Positions 32,960 to 36,442 of a DNA stretch of 36,442 nucleotides are shown here, piece by piece (positions within the stretch are counted from its first letter, which is position 1; every line of letters starts with the position of its first letter). Below the pieces are notes generated by a model, which saw nothing but the letters and a program-made list of their open reading frames with translations, ran no database searches and was not told the DNA's origin. Source of the stretch: Sperchopsis tessellata (lineage: Eukaryota > Arthropoda > Insecta > Coleoptera > Hydrophilidae); the NCBI GenBank assembly GCA_033557685.1, contig JAWQRN010000138.1, positions 1-36,442 of the forward strand. The letters are read 5' to 3'. The position numbers and the translations under genes are program-made.

Positions 32960-33880
32960 AACTCTAATAATGAGAGTAATGGAATTGCTTTTTTTGAGAT
33001 AACATTTCAATAACTTAGAGTTAAGAGTTTGTACTCCCTATTGTGAAAATTGATGGCAAATATTCATCTGATAATACTGCCCTGCATTGAAATTGTACGT
33101 ATTTCACCTTTGAAAGTATCTCTTCACAGCGGTAGATGCTGCCCAATAGAGATATAAATTCCCAAGTTTATGATCTTAATTGAGCATAGTCACATTTTTC
33201 AATTAATATTTTATATTTTGCCTTTTAGCATATCATCACACTGAAGATGAATCACATCCAATTGAAATTTAGGTGAAAGATCTGAAAAATGATGCTGTAA
33301 CTGTAGTTTGGGCTCATTTTTATTTTATTGTAGAAATGACTTTACCATAGCATAAGTTTCAAACATTAGCACAATTTTTCTTAGTAGTTTTAAGATTAAT
33401 CCATTTAGAAATTTTATGATATCTGCAGCAGAACCTAATTTTCAGAGTTTGATAATGGTGGATCAGGTCTGTTTTTCTCGTTGAGATAAATTTTAATTTA
33501 AAAACGCTGCTTGGTCGTCAAACTGCTCTATTGTATGGTAAGGTAGGATATTCAGCTTCTACTTCTGAAAAAAATCAAGTAAATGAGAATGGTAAAGTTC
33601 ACGAGAGCGAATTAAGTTCAGTATTTACACAACTGGTTCTAGAACACTTGATAGATTCAAACATTTCCCACAAAATACCTGCTGGTGAATATCCATAGGC
33701 TTTGAATAGCTTCCATTTTCACAAGCTTTGTAAATATTTCTAACTTTTCTTTGTTCCGAACATATTTTTAGTACCATCACTTGTGACATATTCCACTTCA
33801 GATCGTAATTTGTTTACATTTTCTAAACTTCCTCCCAAAATGTTCAACCTTTCGAATGACTATTCTTCCAATTTGCCTGA
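32960..33880 (-). pseudogene. hAT-superfamily transposase remnant (SCAND3/ZBED5-like)
   Basis: DDE transposase of a hAT DNA transposon. On the minus strand: VTSDGTKNMFGTK at about 33786-33750 matches the TDGAxNMxG motif bearing a catalytic Asp. YKACENGSYSKPMDIHQQVF, CLNLSSVLEPVV, LNLIRSREL, FFSEVEAEYPTLPYNRAVRR follow to about 33530 and match the HCxxHQ...NFIRS...EYGDLPYHTEVRW region. In the expected WLS position the sequence reads PSS. At about 33275-33000 the C-terminal dimerisation region reads LQLDVIHLQCDDMLKGK, ISIGQHLPLCEEILSKVKYV, and a final IGSTNS and SQKKQFH. The match is strong but broken by stops and a central deletion. Terminal inverted repeats were not identified. Confidence 0.8.
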
Positions 33881-34815
33881 TCGTTGCTTTCCTGTGATTT
33901 GATAATATTGTGTCGATGCATTGTCTGGTTATTGTACTCTTTTTATTCAAACATTATGATTTGTAATCTAAATCGGTCCACTTTTCTGTTTTGACAGTGA
34001 CAATTGGATATACAAGGTAATAAAATAAGAACAAATTGTGGCAGAACAGCGACATACGTGGCACTAGAAATGAAATCGAATTAAAACCGCGTAACACCAC
34101 AGCACAGACTATAAAGCAGAGTGGGAATGCGTAGCTATAGGAGCGCTACATACGGTCTTTTTCGCAACTTCTCAACTTGGTAGTCAATTGAAATAAACTA
34201 AAACCAGTGATTCACTGACGATGGATATCACTATGCTTTTAGAACAGTAACAATGCCTGCATTCAAGATAGTTCACAAGAATGGTTAACAACCAACTGCT
34301 ATTTCTTATATCTTATTATACTATACATGTAGAACTTGATCTACAAAAGCTCAAGCTCACCCTGAACCTTGATCTAGATAATCACATTATCCCGTTATAC
34401 GACAAAAATTTTAAAGTTTCATTAGCAATATCAAAAGTTTAAATATATACAGTAAAACTTCTTTTTTTATAGAGTTATATTGTTACTAAGATTAACACAT
34501 CCTTGAGAAAACGAAAGAGATATGGTGCTAATAAATGTACTAATTTAGTGAAAATATGCAAATCTGTTCTGAGGTTTTCAATCAATAGATTTCCATTTAG
34601 TAAATTTCTTATTATGATTTAGTGTAGTGTATGTGATAAGATACGAGATACGATATGGATGTAAGCAAAAAATATATTTATTTTTGTCACTTTCTCTTAG
34701 GTTTTGTGTTTAAAGTTGTAGTGACTCTATGTTGGTATATTTTTAATGATTAGATTTTCAACGAAACTCAGTTGGTAAATATTATTTGCATCCAGCTGCA
34801 TGATAATTTTTATTA
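33881..34815. other. non-coding, may include the 5' end of the hAT element
   Basis: About 34020-34200 is less AT-rich and lies where the hAT leader and terminal inverted repeat would be. A CAGTGAATCACTGG palindrome-like site (minus strand, near 34205-34218) could be a hAT end, but no partner was found beyond 32960. The rest is AT-rich. Confidence 0.35.
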
Positions 34816-35460
34816 ACAGTCCGAAGGGTTGTCCATGGGATGCAGTCCCTTACTCGCTGAAATAGTCATGGATCATTTAGAAGAACGGATGTGTAGTATC
34901 CAGGTTGAGTTTATAATATTACGTTAAGATACGTTGATGATATTTTCTGCATTGTAGTTGACGATGTTAGTACTGTGGAGGGTGTTCTTAATGTCATCAA
35001 TACCCTTCATCCGAATTTGACCTTCAATTCTGGGTCGGAGGTGAACAGATGCTTAAATTTTCTCGATTTAACTGTAACTAGAGACTACAGTAACAATTTT
35101 CAGTTAGAAATTTTCAGAAGAAAGACCCATACATACTATTGCATACCTGTTCATACTAACCACTCTAGGAACCATAACATTGCCTTCTTCAATTCTCATT
35201 TTCATCGCCCATTATCTATCCCCTTATCGCTCGGTTATTTCCAACTGAAACTTTGAACTATTTTGCCGGTTGATCGTGTGAATGGTTACCCTATCCCTAT
35301 TATTCGCAAGGCCTACGATAGGAAATTAAATAACATTTTTCAATATCTTTGTTATCCAGTTCCCCAGCCCTCTCCCAACTCTTACGTTTCCATCCCCTTT
35401 CATTGACCCATTCCCTACAATATTGATACCTTAGATCTATTAATGATGACACCAAGATCA
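34816..35460 (+). pseudogene. Penelope-like element reverse transcriptase, C-terminal part
   Basis: RT of a second PLE. GLSMGCSPLLAEIVMDHLEE (about 34826-34885, one initial frame change) is the motif before the active site. After a frame break near 34906 the line continues RYVDDIFCIVVDDVSTVEGV, with the catalytic YVDD intact at 34930-34941. It continues in frame to 35256: NTLHPNLTF, RCLNFLDLTVTRD, FQLEIFRRKTHTYYCIPVHT. In a further frame VNGYPIPIIRKAYDRKLNN covers 35278-35335. The N-terminal RT is missing. PLEs have telomerase-related RTs that prime at chromosome ends or nicks. Confidence 0.88.
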
Positions 35461-35850
35461 TACTCCACACAGCATGCTGGTGAAGAATAAATACAGGCTT
35501 GATCCCAAAACTAATAGTAGAGTGTTTATCCTGCCCTGTGTGTGTGTGGAGAGTGGACGTTATTTTAACACACGTTATAAGGAACACATTCGCAGCATCA
35601 AATACGCCACTGATGACTCTAACTTCTCCAGTCATTTTGTGTCCTGTAGTCATGAACCCAATCCTTCACAGATATGCCAAGGGGAAGAAATTGGGAGTTA
35701 CTGAATGCCTTGAAATATATTTCAGCAGTCGATCCAATCCTAATCTTAACCTCAACGAAAACTATAATTTCACCTCCAATCCCCTATTTGAAATTATCCC
35801 TAACATACCAATTCCTGGTCCTGCAGTTGGTAGGTCTGGTGATACTGGTT
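35461..35850 (+). pseudogene. Penelope-like element GIY-YIG endonuclease, core deleted
   Basis: The frame at 35474 gives NKYRLDPKTNSRVFILPC, the linker and first motif (VFI in the place of GIY). It jumps after PCVCVESG to RYFNTRYKEHIRSIKYATDD. The segment with the second motif (YVGQT-like) has been lost, along with the second zinc-binding cysteine spacing. The conserved Arg and the EH pair are kept. After a frame change the tail reads RGRNWELLNALKYISAVDPI. The nuclease is dead. It is clearly diverged from the copy at 119. Confidence 0.85.
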
Positions 35851-36000
35851 AGTTGTGTTGTTGCTTTGACTCAAGAGGTAGGATTGCAGTTTTAATTAAT
35901 TGTTTTGCTAGTCGCTAATTGCTGTATTGTGTTTTTAGCTTGAGAATGATCCACTGTGGTCGAAACCGGTCGCAATATTATGTACATATCAAAAAAACTC
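35851..36000 (+). mobile_element. 3' end of the second Penelope-like element
   Basis: Short 3' untranslated sequence with a hammerhead-like hairpin (35939-35973), then TATTATGTACATATCAAAAA, a typical terminal stretch. An RTE LINE fragment begins within about 30 bp. Confidence 0.6.
35939..35973 (+). other. hammerhead-like motif at the PLE 3' end
   Basis: CTTGAGAATGATCCACTGTG followed by GTCGAAACCGGTCGC. CCA-CTG-TGG, or ATCCA with TGGTC, forms a small stem, GAAAC follows, then palindromic ACCGGT (a self-complementary stem III) and GTC. This is the arrangement reported for PLE hammerheads, which can work as dimers. The first core box reads UGAGAA instead of CUGANGA with an extra U before the stem, so activity is uncertain. 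Confidence 0.5.
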
Positions 36001-36029
36001 TGTGGAATTTCATTATTTTTTAAATCTTT

Positions 36030-36378
36030 ACAGGTGAAATCTGTGAAGCATTTGGGAGCTATTATTGATATATGTAGGTAAATTTCAGTTTGAGATAAAC
36101 ACGAGAGTATCTGCTATATTAAGATTATAGAACAACTTAAGAAATATATTTATGAATAAGATATATTAAATAATATAAAAGAAGAGTGTTTAATTCAATG
36201 TACGTGCCGGTATTAACGTTTGGATGTGAAATATGCGTGATGAAATGAAGATCTGGAGAATGATAGAGGGAGTTACGTGAAGGTACAGAATAAAGATGGA
36301 ATGTTATGTGAGACACTGGGTATTAAGCAGTTGAGTAAGTGCTGGGATAATGAAGTACTAGGAAGTATTAAATGTAAT
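36030..36378 (+). pseudogene. RTE-clade LINE, RT thumb fragment
   Basis: The plus strand reads VKSVKHLGAIID, then FQFEINTRVSAILRL (about 36080-36125), YVPVLTFGCEIW (about 36200-36235), RMIEGVT (36260) and CETLGIKQLSKCWDNEVLGS (about 36310-36368). It matches the YLG...EINxRI...PxLTYGxE...VxETLGI region of RTE reverse transcriptases. Frames change several times. It is interrupted by fold-back element A3 at 36379. Confidence 0.75.
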
Positions 36379-36442
36379 AGACTTCCTCGGTTAGTATCTG
36401 TATGAATGTTGTTTCCGGGTGGAAACCGTGTAGAGGCTCTGA
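36379..36442. mobile_element. fold-back element A3, cut by the window end
   Basis: AGACTTCCTCGGTTAGTATC then TGTATGAATGTTG and the A-arm sequence through GAGGCTCTGA. Unlike A1 and A2 it carries, left of TATGAATG, the inverse of the A tail (ACCGTGGAAGTCT reversed). This copy therefore has the longer, fully symmetric inverted end. The rest lies outside the window. Confidence 0.85.

Overview
This is an AT-rich eukaryotic window, most like an arthropod and probably an insect with a large, repeat-laden genome. The mix of degraded transposon families (Penelope-like, RTE and CR1/Jockey-type LINEs, Ty3/gypsy and BEL/Pao LTR elements, a hAT transposase) points that way. I cannot name the species. I found no intact host gene, spliced gene model, rRNA, complete tRNA gene or CRISPR array. 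Nearly every recognisable coding stretch is a transposon pseudogene with stops, frameshifts or deletions.

Layout: 1-845, 3' end of a Penelope-like element (PLE) with a GIY-YIG domain. 955-1735 (minus) and 4300-7065 (plus), two copies of one gypsy family in opposite orientation, the second running from gag through RT to RNase H. 8300-9409, an RTE LINE endonuclease interrupted by a fold-back element with a target-site duplication. 9736-11035, two elements of a related family. 12934-13714, a recent ~391-bp tandem duplication. 14864-16450, BEL/Pao integrase, polypurine tract and LTR. 18040-18200, a third fold-back element. 19155-21530 (minus), a tRNA-derived SINE fragment and a CR1/Jockey-type LINE. 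22720-24120, a second, internally deleted BEL/Pao element. 26880-27350, a core-promoter-like site and a cluster of AACCGGTT sites. 29160-29775, a diverged tandem duplication. 30061-30382, a long palindromic MITE. 30789-31310, three ~180-bp satellite monomers abutting a 5'-truncated LINE (31315-32340). 32582-32747, a nearly pure hairpin element with a 13-bp target-site duplication. 32960-33880 (minus), a hAT transposase remnant. 34816-36000, a second PLE. 36030 to the end, an RTE fragment interrupted by another fold-back element.

The most interesting thread is a family of short, non-coding, head-to-head palindromic elements (A: 8859, 32582, 36379; B: 9736, 10625, 18040). They share a ~40-bp module of the form TTGATAATG-stem-loop-stem-GAAAC. 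The same framework lies at the 3' end of the PLE at 34816, where PLEs are known to carry hammerhead ribozyme motifs. Two A copies begin at the same base and are flanked by target-site duplications of different length (9 and 13 bp). I infer a non-autonomous, possibly PLE-mobilised, hammerhead-derived family. Catalytic activity is doubtful because the core departs from consensus.
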